DNA of 64,000 bases from Actinomyces slackii (GTDB taxonomy: Bacteria > Actinomycetota > Actinomycetes > Actinomycetales > Actinomycetaceae): NCBI RefSeq assembly GCF_900637295.1, contig NZ_LR134363.1, positions 2,232,001 through 2,296,000 of the forward strand, given 5' to 3'. Below the pieces are notes generated by a model, which had not been told where the DNA came from, made no database searches, and saw only the letters and a program-made list of their open reading frames with translations. Below, piece after piece: positions 43,330 to 51,402 of this stretch (its first letter is position 1; the number at the start of each line of letters is the position of its first letter). The position numbers and the translations under genes are program-made.

Positions 43330-44694
43330 ATGGCCCGCGACATCGACAACTCCGTGCCCATCGAGTCCGTCGAGGAGCTCGCCGGATGGATCGCCCAGGG
43401 GGAGAAGCCCGCCTCGAACCACCGGATCGGCACCGAGCACGAGAAGATCCCCTACTACCGCGACGACCTCAGCCCGGTCCCCTACGAGGGGCCGCGGCCC
43501 GGCATCCGCCAGCTCCTGGAGGGCATGGCGGCGCACCTGGGCTGGGAGCCGATCATGGACGCCGGCCGCATCATCGGACTGCACGGATCAGGGGGCGCCA
43601 TCTCCCTGGAGCCCGGCGGCCAGTTCGAGCTCTCCGGCGCTCCCTACACCTCCCTTCACGACACCGCCGACGAGCTCGACGACCACCTGCGCCTGGCCGC
43701 CGCCGTCGCCCACCCCCTGGGCATCGGCTTCCTCGGCCTGGGCATGAGCCCGGTCTGGAGACGCGAGGAGATCCCGCTGATGCCCAAGAGCCGCTACGAC
43801 ATCATGACCGCCCATATGCCGCGCGTGGGCACCATGGGCCTGGACATGATGCTGCGCACCGCATCAGTCCAGACCAATCTCGACTTCAGCGGCGAGGCGG
43901 ACATGGTGGCCAAGTACAGGCTCTCGTTGGCCATCCAGCCGCTGGTCACCGCACTGTTCGCCAACTCGCCCATGACCGACGGCGCCCCCAACGGCTGGCT
44001 GTCCATGCGCTCCCGCATCTGGCTGGACACCGACCCCCAGCGCACCGGCATGCTGCCCTTCGTCTTCGAGTCGGGCATGGGCTACGAGCGCTACACGGAC
44101 TACGCCCTGGACGTGCCCATGTACTTCCTCAAGCGCGGCGACGCCTACCACGACGCCACCTCCGGGACCTTCCGCGATCTGCTCAACGGGCGCCATCCGA
44201 GCATTGCCGAGCGGCCCACGCTGGGGGACTGGGAGAACCACCTCTCCACCCTCTTCCCCGAGGTCAGGCTCAAGCGGGTCCTGGAGATGCGGGGCGCCGA
44301 CTCGGTGAGCCCCGGCCTCATCACGGCCCTGCCCGCACTGATCACCGGGCTGCTCTACCACCGGCCGTCGCTGGCCGGCGCATGGGACCTGGTCAAGCAT
44401 CTCAGCGCCCAGGAACGCCAGGATCTGCGCGAGCAGGCCCCACGACTGGGCCTGCGCACATCCATGGGTCGCGGGAGCCTGGGCGATCTGGCCCGCGACA
44501 TCGTCGAGCTGGCGCGCTCCGGCCTGGCCGCCCGTGATCTGCGCAACGCCCAGGGGCAGGACGAGTCCATCCTTTTGGAGCCCCTGGAGGAGATCGTCGA
44601 GTCCGGCCTGACCCCGGCCGAGCGCCTCATCAACGACCTCGACCAGCCGGGGCGCAGCAGGATCGAGCAGGTCTACGAGCGCAGCGCCCTGTAG
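43330..44694 (+). CDS. gshA: Glutamate-cysteine ligase, plant/proteobacterial type
   Basis: 454 residues. Joins L-glutamate and L-cysteine with ATP to gamma-glutamylcysteine, the first step to glutathione or a related thiol. The pattern is that of the plant-type family: GTEHEKIPYY near the N-terminus, ISLEPGGQFELSGAP, MLRTASVQTNLDFSGEADMV, ANSPMTDGAPNGWLSMRS, WLDTDPQRTGMLPFVF and YALDVPMYF. I choose the ATG at 43330 because AAGGAG lies 6 nt before it; a GTG at 43315 would overlap that site. No glutathione synthetase or ergothioneine genes are next to it. EgtA-like use is possible, but sequence closeness favours the COG3572 group. Confidence 0.9.
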   Translation: MARDIDNSVPIESVEELAGWIAQGEKPASNHRIGTEHEKIPYYRDDLSPVPYEGPRPGIRQLLEGMAAHLGWEPIMDAGRIIGLHGSGGAISLEPGGQFELSGAPYTSLHDTADELDDHLRLAAAVAHPLGIGFLGLGMSPVWRREEIPLMPKSRYDIMTAHMPRVGTMGLDMMLRTASVQTNLDFSGEADMVAKYRLSLAIQPLVTALFANSPMTDGAPNGWLSMRSRIWLDTDPQRTGMLPFVFESGMGYERYTDYALDVPMYFLKRGDAYHDATSGTFRDLLNGRHPSIAERPTLGDWENHLSTLFPEVRLKRVLEMRGADSVSPGLITALPALITGLLYHRPSLAGAWDLVKHLSAQERQDLREQAPRLGLRTSMGRGSLGDLARDIVELARSGLAARDLRNAQGQDESILLEPLEEIVESGLTPAERLINDLDQPGRSRIEQVYERSAL

Positions 44695-44801
44695 TCCGGG
44701 CGCGGTGGACTCCGAGCACGGTGGGAAGCGCCTGAGCGCAGTACTGGCCGCTGACCGGCCCCTGGGAGGCGAATGGGCCGTGACCTGCGCAGATCGCTGG
44801 C

Positions 44802-44830
44802 CGGCAGCGCATATTGCCACAGCGCTGCCG
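44802..44830 (+). terminator. Hairpin after the glutamate-cysteine ligase gene
   Basis: Perfect 9-bp stem CGGCAGCGC / GCGCTGCCG with an 11-nt loop, about 110 nt after the stop. No T run follows, as is common in high-GC actinobacteria. The remaining spacer to 45020 holds short ACGT inverted motifs (AACGT...ACGTT near 44850) and presumably the promoter of the next gene; no riboswitch was recognised. Confidence 0.45.
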
Positions 44831-45020
44831 CTCACCATGGTCACAGAGCAACGTCAGAAACGTCACGTTGCGGTCACGTGCGTATTCAACTTGTGATGTG
44901 GTTGAGTGATCACCCGGTGGACGACCAGGGCAGCGCATGCCCCACTGCGCCAGAGCGCAGACTCCGCCACGTCCTCGGGATCAACCATGCGCTGCCGTGC
45001 CCCAAGCAGAGAGAGTCTTC

Positions 45021-46010
45021 ATGATCACCAAGCGAGTCATCGCTGCGGCAGCCCTCGCTGTCATGCCGCTGAGCCTGACGGTCCCGGCCCATGCGGCCCC
45101 CGTGGACAGCGGCGTGCAGAGCTCGATCCTGCCCGGCGCGGTCAGCGCCGAAGGAGCGCGCCACGCCCAGACCATCCTCACGCGCGTCAACGAGCTGCGC
45201 ACCAGCAAGGGCCTGACCCCCGTGACCCGCTACACCCAGCTCGACACCGTGGCGCAGAACTGGTCGGAGCAGATGGCGGCCTCCAGGACCATGGAGCACA
45301 ACCCCACGTACGCCGAGTCCTACCCGAAGGGCTGGACCTCGGCGTCGGAGAACGTGGCGATGCGCAGCAGCGCCTCCAACGAGGACATCGGCGAGGAGCT
45401 GTTCAAGCAGTGGCTCAACTCGCCGGGGCACTACGAGAACATGGTCAGCCCCGACGCCAACTCCATCGGCATCGGCATCGCCCAGGACTCGACCGGCGCC
45501 TGGTACGCCACGCAGAACTTCGCCGCCTACCAGAACGCCAGCGCCGCAGGGCTGACCCAGTCGGGCGGCTCGGGCTCCTCGAACTCCTCGAGCAACGGCG
45601 GCTCCCAGGACAGCCCCGCGCCCTCACCGCAGACCACGACCGAGCCCGCCCCGCAGCAGGACGCCCCCTCGGAGGCGCCGTCGGCCCCGTCCACCCAGGA
45701 CGCTCCCGAGCCTGAGCCCACGGCCTCGGGGACCACCGGGGCGCCCGAGTCGGACACCCCCTCGCCCAGCCCCACGGCGCCCGCCACATCGCAGGCCCCG
45801 AGCACCCAGGATGCGTCCCCGCGGACCGACGACCAGCTCACCGGCTCCCAGGCCGCGGCGACCTCGACCACCGCACCGGCCGCCGCCGGTGCCTCCTCGC
45901 CCGGCCGGAGCCTGGCAAGGACCGGCCCGAGCATCGCAGTGGCCCTCCTGGTCCCGGGCCTGGTCGGCGTCGGACTGGTCCTGCTGCTGCGCCGTCGTCG
46001 CCACAGCTGA
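45021..46010 (+). CDS. Secreted CAP-domain protein with LAxTG wall anchor
   Basis: 329 residues. Signal peptide about 1-26 (KRVIAAAALAVMPLSL, cleavage after AHA). CAP/SCP domain about 48-175 with HAQTILTRVNELRTSKGLTP, MEHNPTYAES, SENVA and WLNSPGHYENM, including the two His residues usual in bacterial CAP proteins. Then about 120 residues rich in Pro, Ser, Thr and Gln, and a sorting signal: LARTG, membrane helix (VALLVPGLVGVGLVLLL) and RRRRHS tail. The LAxTG form is the type known for class E sortases of high-GC Gram-positives, so the protein is probably linked to the wall. The ATG at 45021 starts a proper signal peptide and follows AGAGAG. The role of bacterial CAP proteins is poorly known. 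Confidence 0.9.
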   Translation: MITKRVIAAAALAVMPLSLTVPAHAAPVDSGVQSSILPGAVSAEGARHAQTILTRVNELRTSKGLTPVTRYTQLDTVAQNWSEQMAASRTMEHNPTYAESYPKGWTSASENVAMRSSASNEDIGEELFKQWLNSPGHYENMVSPDANSIGIGIAQDSTGAWYATQNFAAYQNASAAGLTQSGGSGSSNSSSNGGSQDSPAPSPQTTTEPAPQQDAPSEAPSAPSTQDAPEPEPTASGTTGAPESDTPSPSPTAPATSQAPSTQDASPRTDDQLTGSQAAATSTTAPAAAGASSPGRSLARTGPSIAVALLVPGLVGVGLVLLLRRRRHS

Positions 46011-46047
46011 GACAGCTGAGACAGCCGAGACAAGCACTGCATGAGGT

Positions 46048-46087
46048 CGGGGTGCCCGCCGCCGGCGTTCCGGTGGCGGGCACCCCG
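46048..46087. terminator. Strong inverted-repeat terminator
   Basis: Perfect 13-bp stem CGGGGTGCCCGCC / GGCGGGCACCCCG with a 14-nt loop, 38 nt after the CAP-protein stop and before the HAD gene. No U tract follows. Confidence 0.7.
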
Positions 46088-46180
46088 CCGTTGCGGCCGC
46101 TCCAGGGCTGCGCCCGGTGATGGGACGGCACGAGGAATGATGAGGCGCCCAGGAGCGAGTCCGGAGGCCGCGACTCTGCC

Positions 46181-47053
46181 ATGATGGTCCCCGTGAGGCA
46201 TGCACCCCTGGAACCAGAGCTGACCGAGCCCCTGCCCGCACAGGTGGATCTGCGCCTGGTCGTCAGCGATATGGACGGAACCCTGCTCGACGGCGAGGGC
46301 CGCGTCCCCGCCGGATTCGCCCCCATGATCTCCGCACTGCGCGCCGCGGGTATCGTCTTCGCCCCGGCCTCGGGGCGCCAGCTCGCCAACCTGCGCGCCG
46401 TCCTGGGCCCCGAGGTCGACGATGCCCCCATCATCGCCGAGAACGGCACTCTCGTGGTTCAGGGCCAGGAGGAGATCCACATCGACACCCTCTCCAGCGC
46501 CCAGGCCGCGGCGGCCGTGACCACCGTGCGGGACCTCAGGCTCGATGGCCACGACGTCGGCGCCGTGCTGGCCTGCTCGCGCTGCGCCTACATCGAGCGC
46601 CAGGACCCGGCCTTCCTGGAGCAGGCGGATCGCTACTACGAGGCGCTGGAGGTCGTCGACGACCTCATGGAGCGGCCCCTGGACGATGTGCTCAAGGTGG
46701 CCACCTTCGACTTCGACGACGTGGAGAACGGCAGCTCCCAGGCCCTGGCCGCCGCCGTACCCGACGCCCAGACCGTGGTCTCAGGCAAGCACTGGACCGA
46801 CCTGATGCCCATGGCCGCCTCCAAGGGTCGCGCCCTGGCCGCCCTGCAGAGGCGCCTGGGCATCACCCCCGCCCAGACCGCGGTCTTCGGCGACTACCTC
46901 AACGACCTCGACCTCTTCGAGCACTCCGAGCTGAGCTTCGCCATGCGCAACGCCCACCCGGGGATCCACGCCGTGGCCGCCTACACCGCACCGGCCAACA
47001 CCGAGGACGGCGTGCTGCGCACGCTGGCCGAGCTCCTGTCGCGCATGGACTGA
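46181..47053 (+). CDS. Cof-type HAD-IIB phosphatase
   Basis: 290 residues. HAD motif I DMDGTLLD near residue 31, motif II Ser in PASGRQ, and the C-terminal GDYLNDLDLF (motif IV), with the alpha/beta cap of the IIB class between. Such enzymes dephosphorylate sugar phosphates, nucleotides or cofactors in the cytosol; the substrate cannot be told. A second ATG follows directly (46184), and a GTG at 46193 is also possible. Converges with the S4-domain gene, 32 nt apart. Confidence 0.9.
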   Translation: MMVPVRHAPLEPELTEPLPAQVDLRLVVSDMDGTLLDGEGRVPAGFAPMISALRAAGIVFAPASGRQLANLRAVLGPEVDDAPIIAENGTLVVQGQEEIHIDTLSSAQAAAAVTTVRDLRLDGHDVGAVLACSRCAYIERQDPAFLEQADRYYEALEVVDDLMERPLDDVLKVATFDFDDVENGSSQALAAAVPDAQTVVSGKHWTDLMPMAASKGRALAALQRRLGITPAQTAVFGDYLNDLDLFEHSELSFAMRNAHPGIHAVAAYTAPANTEDGVLRTLAELLSRMD

Positions 47054-47085
47054 TCCGGCGGGCCGCGCCCGGGCCAGGCGCCCGG

Positions 47086-47526
47086 TCACCGCTCGCGGTG
47101 CCGGCCGCCTCCCATGAGGGCGTCGAGCTGGCGGCGCTCCTTCTTGGTGGGCCGCCCGGCGCCACGGTCGCGGATCACCGCAGCGGGAGCCAGGAGGGGG
47201 GAGGGGCGAGGAGGCGAGAAGTCCTCGTAGGCCGTCCGGGCGATCGGCGCCCCCACCCGCTTGGTCAGGATCCGCTCAACCCTGAGGAACCGGTCGAAGC
47301 CATCGACCCGGTAGCGGACCTCATCGCCGATCGTCACATGCTGCGCGGGCTTGGCGGTCTCGCCGTTGATGCGCACATGGCCTGCCTTGCAGGCGGCCGT
47401 CGCCGCGGAGCGCGACTTGATCTGGCGCACGCTCCACAGCCATACGTCGATCCTGGCCGAGACCGGCTCCCCGCCTGCGGCAGCCCCGCTCTGGGATGCC
47501 GAGGCGCGAGATGATGCACGGGACAT
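47086..47526 (-). CDS. hslR: S4-domain RNA-binding protein, Hsp15-like
   Basis: 146 residues from the ATG at 47526. S4 domain about 24-90 (SARIDVWLWSVRQIKSRSAA, then ACKAGHVRINGE, VTIGDEVRYRV), and a basic tail (GRPTKKERRQLDAL) as in the ribosome-associated heat shock protein family that binds stalled 50S subunits. The gene begins 10 nt after the stop of the HNH gene on the same strand, so the two may be co-transcribed. An upstream in-frame ATG at 47583 would overlap the HNH gene and is less likely. Confidence 0.87.
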   Translation of the reverse strand: MSRASSRASASQSGAAAGGEPVSARIDVWLWSVRQIKSRSAATAACKAGHVRINGETAKPAQHVTIGDEVRYRVDGFDRFLRVERILTKRVGAPIARTAYEDFSPPRPSPLLAPAAVIRDRGAGRPTKKERRQLDALMGGGRHRER

Positions 47527-47536
47527 GGCGCCCATC

Positions 47537-48547
47537 CTAGGGCCAGCGCCGACGCCGCCGCACCGACCTGCGCCCTCGGACAATCAGCCCCCAGCCCAGG
47601 ACCAGGGCGCCGAGCGCGGCCAGCGCGGCCAGCCACGGCGAGGACAGGATGGTGCGGCCAAGGTCCTCAGCCGTGCCCGCCGCCTCCTGGATGGCCGACG
47701 GCGCCCCGTCCCCACCTGCGGCGCAGTCGCTGAGAGTGCTGCGCAGGGCCTGCCGGTCCTCGTCAGGCAGCCCCAGATCGTAGGCCGAGGCCACCGAGGT
47801 GAAGCGCTGGGCGTAGTGGCAGCGGAATTCCTTGCTCGGTGGCCACCAGCCTGGGCCGCTTGCCGTCTGCCAGCTGCCCGTCTCCGTTGATCCGATGGGG
47901 CAGGTCGCCGGGCCGCAGGCGCCCTTGGACTGGTTGGCCTGGCCGTCGACCGCCAGCAGGTTGAGGGGATCATTGGCCACCAGGAGTCGGGTGCGCTCCG
48001 GCCAGGCCCAGGCTCCGTGGGCGTAGAGGTAGTTCAGAGGGACCACGTGGTCGATCTGTACCGCCGCAGAGGTCTCCTGCCCGCGCTGGAAGGCGATGGT
48101 CTGCCCGGTGTAGGGGTCGTGGAGCGTACCCGTCCACACCGTGGCATCCGGGCACACCGAGGCGCCCTGACCGGCCGCCTCCTCAGGGCCCTGAAGGCCA
48201 GGGGCGCGGGAGTAGTCCGCATCGACCAGATCCCGGGCGAGGATCTCGTTGCGCGTGTCGCAGGCATCGCCGTCCACATCCAGCCAGGGCTCGCCGAACC
48301 AGCCCTTGCGCGATCCGCCCTGCCCCCATGACTCGGGCGCCGGGGAGTCCTGGGGCAGGGCCTCCAGGGCCTCAAGCGCCTCGGCGGGCCCCAGGACCTG
48401 GTCGCCCCGATCATCCCAGGCGACCTGCGCCGTCGGCCCCTGGGCAGGATCCTCAGCGGAGGCCCGCGCCGGTGCTGCGGCCAGTGGGAGGCAGGCGGCC
48501 AGCAGGAGGGCGGCAAGAGGGGACAGGCGCTGGGGCAGGGTGATCAC
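47537..48547 (-). CDS. Secreted, membrane-anchored HNH (DUF1524-like) endonuclease
   Basis: 336 residues from the GTG at 48547. That start gives a clean signal peptide (LSPLAALLLAACLPLAAAPA, cleavage after ASA) and avoids overlap with the gene upstream; the open frame runs on to 48841 without support. The nuclease region has QIDHVVPLNYLYAHGAW (His-metal core) and ANDPLNLLAVDGQANQSKG, the HNH/GmrSD-like pattern. A C-terminal helix (WLAALAALGALVLGWGLIV) and an Arg-rich tail anchor it in the membrane. The active domain therefore faces outside. Nutrient DNA breakdown or competition are possible roles; neither is shown. Confidence 0.85.
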   Translation of the reverse strand: MITLPQRLSPLAALLLAACLPLAAAPARASAEDPAQGPTAQVAWDDRGDQVLGPAEALEALEALPQDSPAPESWGQGGSRKGWFGEPWLDVDGDACDTRNEILARDLVDADYSRAPGLQGPEEAAGQGASVCPDATVWTGTLHDPYTGQTIAFQRGQETSAAVQIDHVVPLNYLYAHGAWAWPERTRLLVANDPLNLLAVDGQANQSKGACGPATCPIGSTETGSWQTASGPGWWPPSKEFRCHYAQRFTSVASAYDLGLPDEDRQALRSTLSDCAAGGDGAPSAIQEAAGTAEDLGRTILSSPWLAALAALGALVLGWGLIVRGRRSVRRRRRWP

Positions 48548-48578
48548 CGGAGGCTGGATCTGTTGTGGCGGGCGGGAC

Positions 48579-49502
48579 TCAGGGAACGATATACCCGGCG
48601 GCGCGGAAGATCTCGTACCAGTGCTCGCGGGAGAGCTCGATGTCCGCCCCGGCCGCGCAGGCGCGCACCCGCTCAGGGCGCCTCGTGCCCAGCACCACCT
48701 GCATCCTGGCCGGGTGGCGCAGGATCCACGCGGTGGCGATGCCCTCGGGAGCCACGCCGTGCTCGGCGGCCAGGCGGTCGACGACGTCGTTGAGCTCGCC
48801 GTAGGCCTCACGGTTGCCCAGGTAGGGGCCGGAGCCGTCACCGGACTGGAAGGGGGACCAGGCCTGGATCGTCGTATGGGTCAGCCGGCAGTAGTCCAGG
48901 ATGCCGTCGGTGCGCATGATCGACTGATCGTGGGCCATGTTGAGGGCGAGGCCCTCGGCGATCATCGGGGCGTGAGTCGGGGAGAGCTGGAGCTGGTTGG
49001 CCAGCAGGGGTTGCCTGACGGCGGAGCGCAGCAGCTCGAGCTGGCCGCGGGTGTGGTTGGACACGCCGAAGCGGCGCACCTTGCCCTGCGCCTCCAGGCG
49101 GTCGAAGGCGCCGGCGACCTCCTCGGGCTCCATGAGCGCGTCGGGCCGGTGCAGGAGGAGGACATCGATGTACTCGGTGCGCAGGGCGCGCAGTGAGGCC
49201 TCAACCGTCCTCATGATGTGCTCGGCGGAGAAGTCGAACCAGCCGAATCGGATCCCGCACTTGGTCTGGATGATCAGCTCCTCGCGCTGGGAGGCGGACA
49301 GGCCCATGGCCGAGCCGAAGCGCTCCTCACAGGCATGGTCCACGCCGTAGATGTCGGCGTGGTCGACCATGGTGATGCCCTCCTCCTGGGCGGCGGACAC
49401 CAGGGCGCGGATCTCCGCGTCGCTGAGATCCTGGATGCGCATGAGGCCGAGGATGAGGCTGGGAACCGACAGGTCGGAGCCGCCCAGAGCGATGCTTCTC
49501 AT
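48579..49502 (-). CDS. Aldo/keto reductase, YdhF-like
   Basis: 307 residues, TIM-barrel oxidoreductase using NADPH. Catalytic tetrad positions are visible: Asp in MVDHADIYG with its Tyr, Lys in IIQTKCGIRF and His in VLLLHRPD. SNHTRGQL and LQLSPTHAPM lie at the cofactor side, and ILRHPARMQVVLGTRRPERV gives the C-terminal phosphate-binding part. Physiological substrate unknown. It lies 31 nt upstream of the HNH nuclease gene on the same strand. Confidence 0.9.
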   Translation of the reverse strand: MRSIALGGSDLSVPSLILGLMRIQDLSDAEIRALVSAAQEEGITMVDHADIYGVDHACEERFGSAMGLSASQREELIIQTKCGIRFGWFDFSAEHIMRTVEASLRALRTEYIDVLLLHRPDALMEPEEVAGAFDRLEAQGKVRRFGVSNHTRGQLELLRSAVRQPLLANQLQLSPTHAPMIAEGLALNMAHDQSIMRTDGILDYCRLTHTTIQAWSPFQSGDGSGPYLGNREAYGELNDVVDRLAAEHGVAPEGIATAWILRHPARMQVVLGTRRPERVRACAAGADIELSREHWYEIFRAAGYIVP

Positions 49503-49618
49503 GGCCCAAGGCTAGCCCGGCCGGTCCCGGCCCGAGCGGCGCGAGCAGTTCGGTCGGTGCGGCGTCCACCGGGGCGCGCGTCGCCTCGCCCAGCCCCCGA
49601 CCAGCCGCCATGGGGTGC

Positions 49619-50449
49619 TCAGTTGGGCACGTTCTTGGCGGCGGCCTTGTCCAGGTACCACACGGTGCTCGCGCCCCGGGCGCAGGAGGCGGGCACCAGG
49701 GCGTCGGGCGATCCCAGCGCGGAGGCCACCGCCTCGGCCTTGCCCGCACCGCCGGCGATCACCATGACGCAGCGGGCTCGGTGAATGACCTCGAAGGTCA
49801 GTGACACGCGCTGGGGCGGGGGCTTGGGCGACTCGCGCACCGCCACCGCCGGGGCGCCCAGGGCCAGGGCCGCAGGGTGGTCGGGGAACAGGGAGCAGAC
49901 ATGGGCGTCAGGCCCCAGACCCAGGTGGATCACGTCGAAGGCCCCGGCCCCCAGGCCGTTGGCCCGCAGGTCCTGGGACATCAGGGCGGTGGCCTCATCC
50001 AGGTCGGCGACCGCCTCGGGGTCGGCCAGGCGATGGACCTGCCCCTCGGGAATGCCGGCTGATACCAGCGGCGCCACCAGCAGGTCGTTGCGCTGGGCGT
50101 CCCCGGCCTCCACGAAGCGCTCGTCACCGAACCACAGGTGAATGGCCTGCCGCACCGGCTCCTCCAGCGCGCCCAGCTCGCGGCCCAGGTGCTCGGCCAG
50201 GGCCTCGCCCCCCGAGCCACCCGTCAGGGCCAGGTGGGCCAGTCCGCGCTCGGCCACCGCCTCATCCAGGAGTCGCGCGGTCTGCGCCGCCGCCGCGCGG
50301 GCGGCCTTGTCCAGGCTCGCCAGGACCTCCAGTGAGGGAGCCTCCAGGGCGGCGGCCGCCCGCTCGATGCGGGCGCGGGCCTCCTCGGGCGAGGGCAGAC
50401 CCGCACGGGCGGGGGGCGTGGAGGGAGCGTCTGCGGGTGAGGTGGTCAT
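49619..50449 (-). CDS. pgl: 6-phosphogluconolactonase
   Basis: 276 residues. Hydrolyses 6-phosphogluconolactone to 6-phosphogluconate, second step of the oxidative pentose phosphate path. Family blocks are clear: LALTGGSGGEALAEHL, WFGDERFV with AQRND, LGLGPDAHVCSLFPDH (usually GPDGH; here Ala), and a Pro/Gln-containing PPPQRVSLT segment. The N-terminus has about 30 extra residues. It overlaps opcA by ATGA, third gene of zwf-opcA-pgl. Confidence 0.95.
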   Translation of the reverse strand: MTTSPADAPSTPPARAGLPSPEEARARIERAAAALEAPSLEVLASLDKAARAAAAQTARLLDEAVAERGLAHLALTGGSGGEALAEHLGRELGALEEPVRQAIHLWFGDERFVEAGDAQRNDLLVAPLVSAGIPEGQVHRLADPEAVADLDEATALMSQDLRANGLGAGAFDVIHLGLGPDAHVCSLFPDHPAALALGAPAVAVRESPKPPPQRVSLTFEVIHRARCVMVIAGGAGKAEAVASALGSPDALVPASCARGASTVWYLDKAAAKNVPN

Positions 50450-51402
50450 CGTGTCTCCTGATCGAAGGCGGCCAGGACCTCGTGATAGACGAGATCGGGG
50501 GTCAGGCGGCGCAGCTCCTCATTGAGGGTGGTGATCGGCTCGCGGCGGGCCATGGTCACCACCCTGGGCGGGGAGCCGGGGCGGGTGATGGTCACGCGCT
50601 CATGGTCATGGCGGGCGATGGTGATATCGCCCTGGGCGGTGCGGGCCGTGATGGAGGCGATCCCCTGGAAGCCGTCCTGGTCCTCGCGCTCGACCGGCAC
50701 GTTGAGGCGGAGCCTGAGCCAGGTGACCATGAGGGACACCGAGGAGTTGAGGCGCTCACCGGCCACGACGATCCCCTCGATCTCCCCGGAGCGCAAGGCG
50801 CTGTCCAACGTGGCGACCACCATGGCCCTCCACAGCGTGATGCGGGTCCAGGCCAGGTCGATGTCCCCGGGCACGCTGATCGGGGCCAGGGCGGACAGGT
50901 CGTGGGCCGGCTCGGGCCGCGCCGGGGTGTTGGTGATGCGGGTGGTGCCCAGGCGCCCCAGGGGATCCTCGGAGGGCACCGGTGGAGCGGCGTCGGGCCA
51001 CCACACCACCACGGGGACATCGGGCAGGAGGAAGGGCACCACCAGGGTGTCCGTGTGCTTGGCGGCCTCTCCCCAGGGCCGCAGCACGAGGGTCTCCCCG
51101 GCACCGGCGTCGTGGCCCACACGGATCTCGGCGTCCAGGTGGCCGGGGGTATCGGCCGAGACATGGCCGTCACGGCTGCGCGGCCCCACGGCGGCCTGAT
51201 CCTCGGGCGGGGAGACCACGGCGATCACCCGGCAGGGGTGGTCGAGGCTGGCGCCGTGGGCCGCGCACAGCGCCTCCTCCAGGCCCCCGGGATCGGTGGG
51301 GATGACCAGGGTCAGCACGCGCGAGGCGCCGGCGGCCCCGGAGTGCTCCAGCAGCTCGGAGACGATCCGGGCGGTCGTGGTCGCGGTCAGGGTCGTGATC
51401 AT
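50446..51402 (-). CDS. opcA: Glucose-6-phosphate dehydrogenase assembly protein OpcA
   Basis: 318 residues. OpcA proteins bind and allosterically support glucose-6-phosphate dehydrogenase in cyanobacteria and actinobacteria. Recognisable parts are the N-terminal SRVLTLVIPT, LRPWGEAAKHTDTLVVPFLL with DVPVVVWWPDAAP, and DLAWTRITLWRAMVVATLD. It lies between zwf and pgl with 4-nt overlaps at both ends, so it is translated together with its partner. Confidence 0.94.
   Translation of the reverse strand: MITTLTATTTARIVSELLEHSGAAGASRVLTLVIPTDPGGLEEALCAAHGASLDHPCRVIAVVSPPEDQAAVGPRSRDGHVSADTPGHLDAEIRVGHDAGAGETLVLRPWGEAAKHTDTLVVPFLLPDVPVVVWWPDAAPPVPSEDPLGRLGTTRITNTPARPEPAHDLSALAPISVPGDIDLAWTRITLWRAMVVATLDSALRSGEIEGIVVAGERLNSSVSLMVTWLRLRLNVPVEREDQDGFQGIASITARTAQGDITIARHDHERVTITRPGSPPRVVTMARREPITTLNEELRRLTPDLVYHEVLAAFDQETR

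Noticed and set aside
43206-44537. 443-codon frame overlapping the glutamate-cysteine ligase gene
   Set aside because: Same strand, other frame; translation is Arg/Pro/His-rich shadow while the ligase frame has strong family motifs.
44695-45020. c-di-AMP (ydaO-type) riboswitch before the CAP-protein gene
   Set aside because: Such switches precede wall hydrolase genes in actinobacteria, but I could not find the conserved core sequences here.
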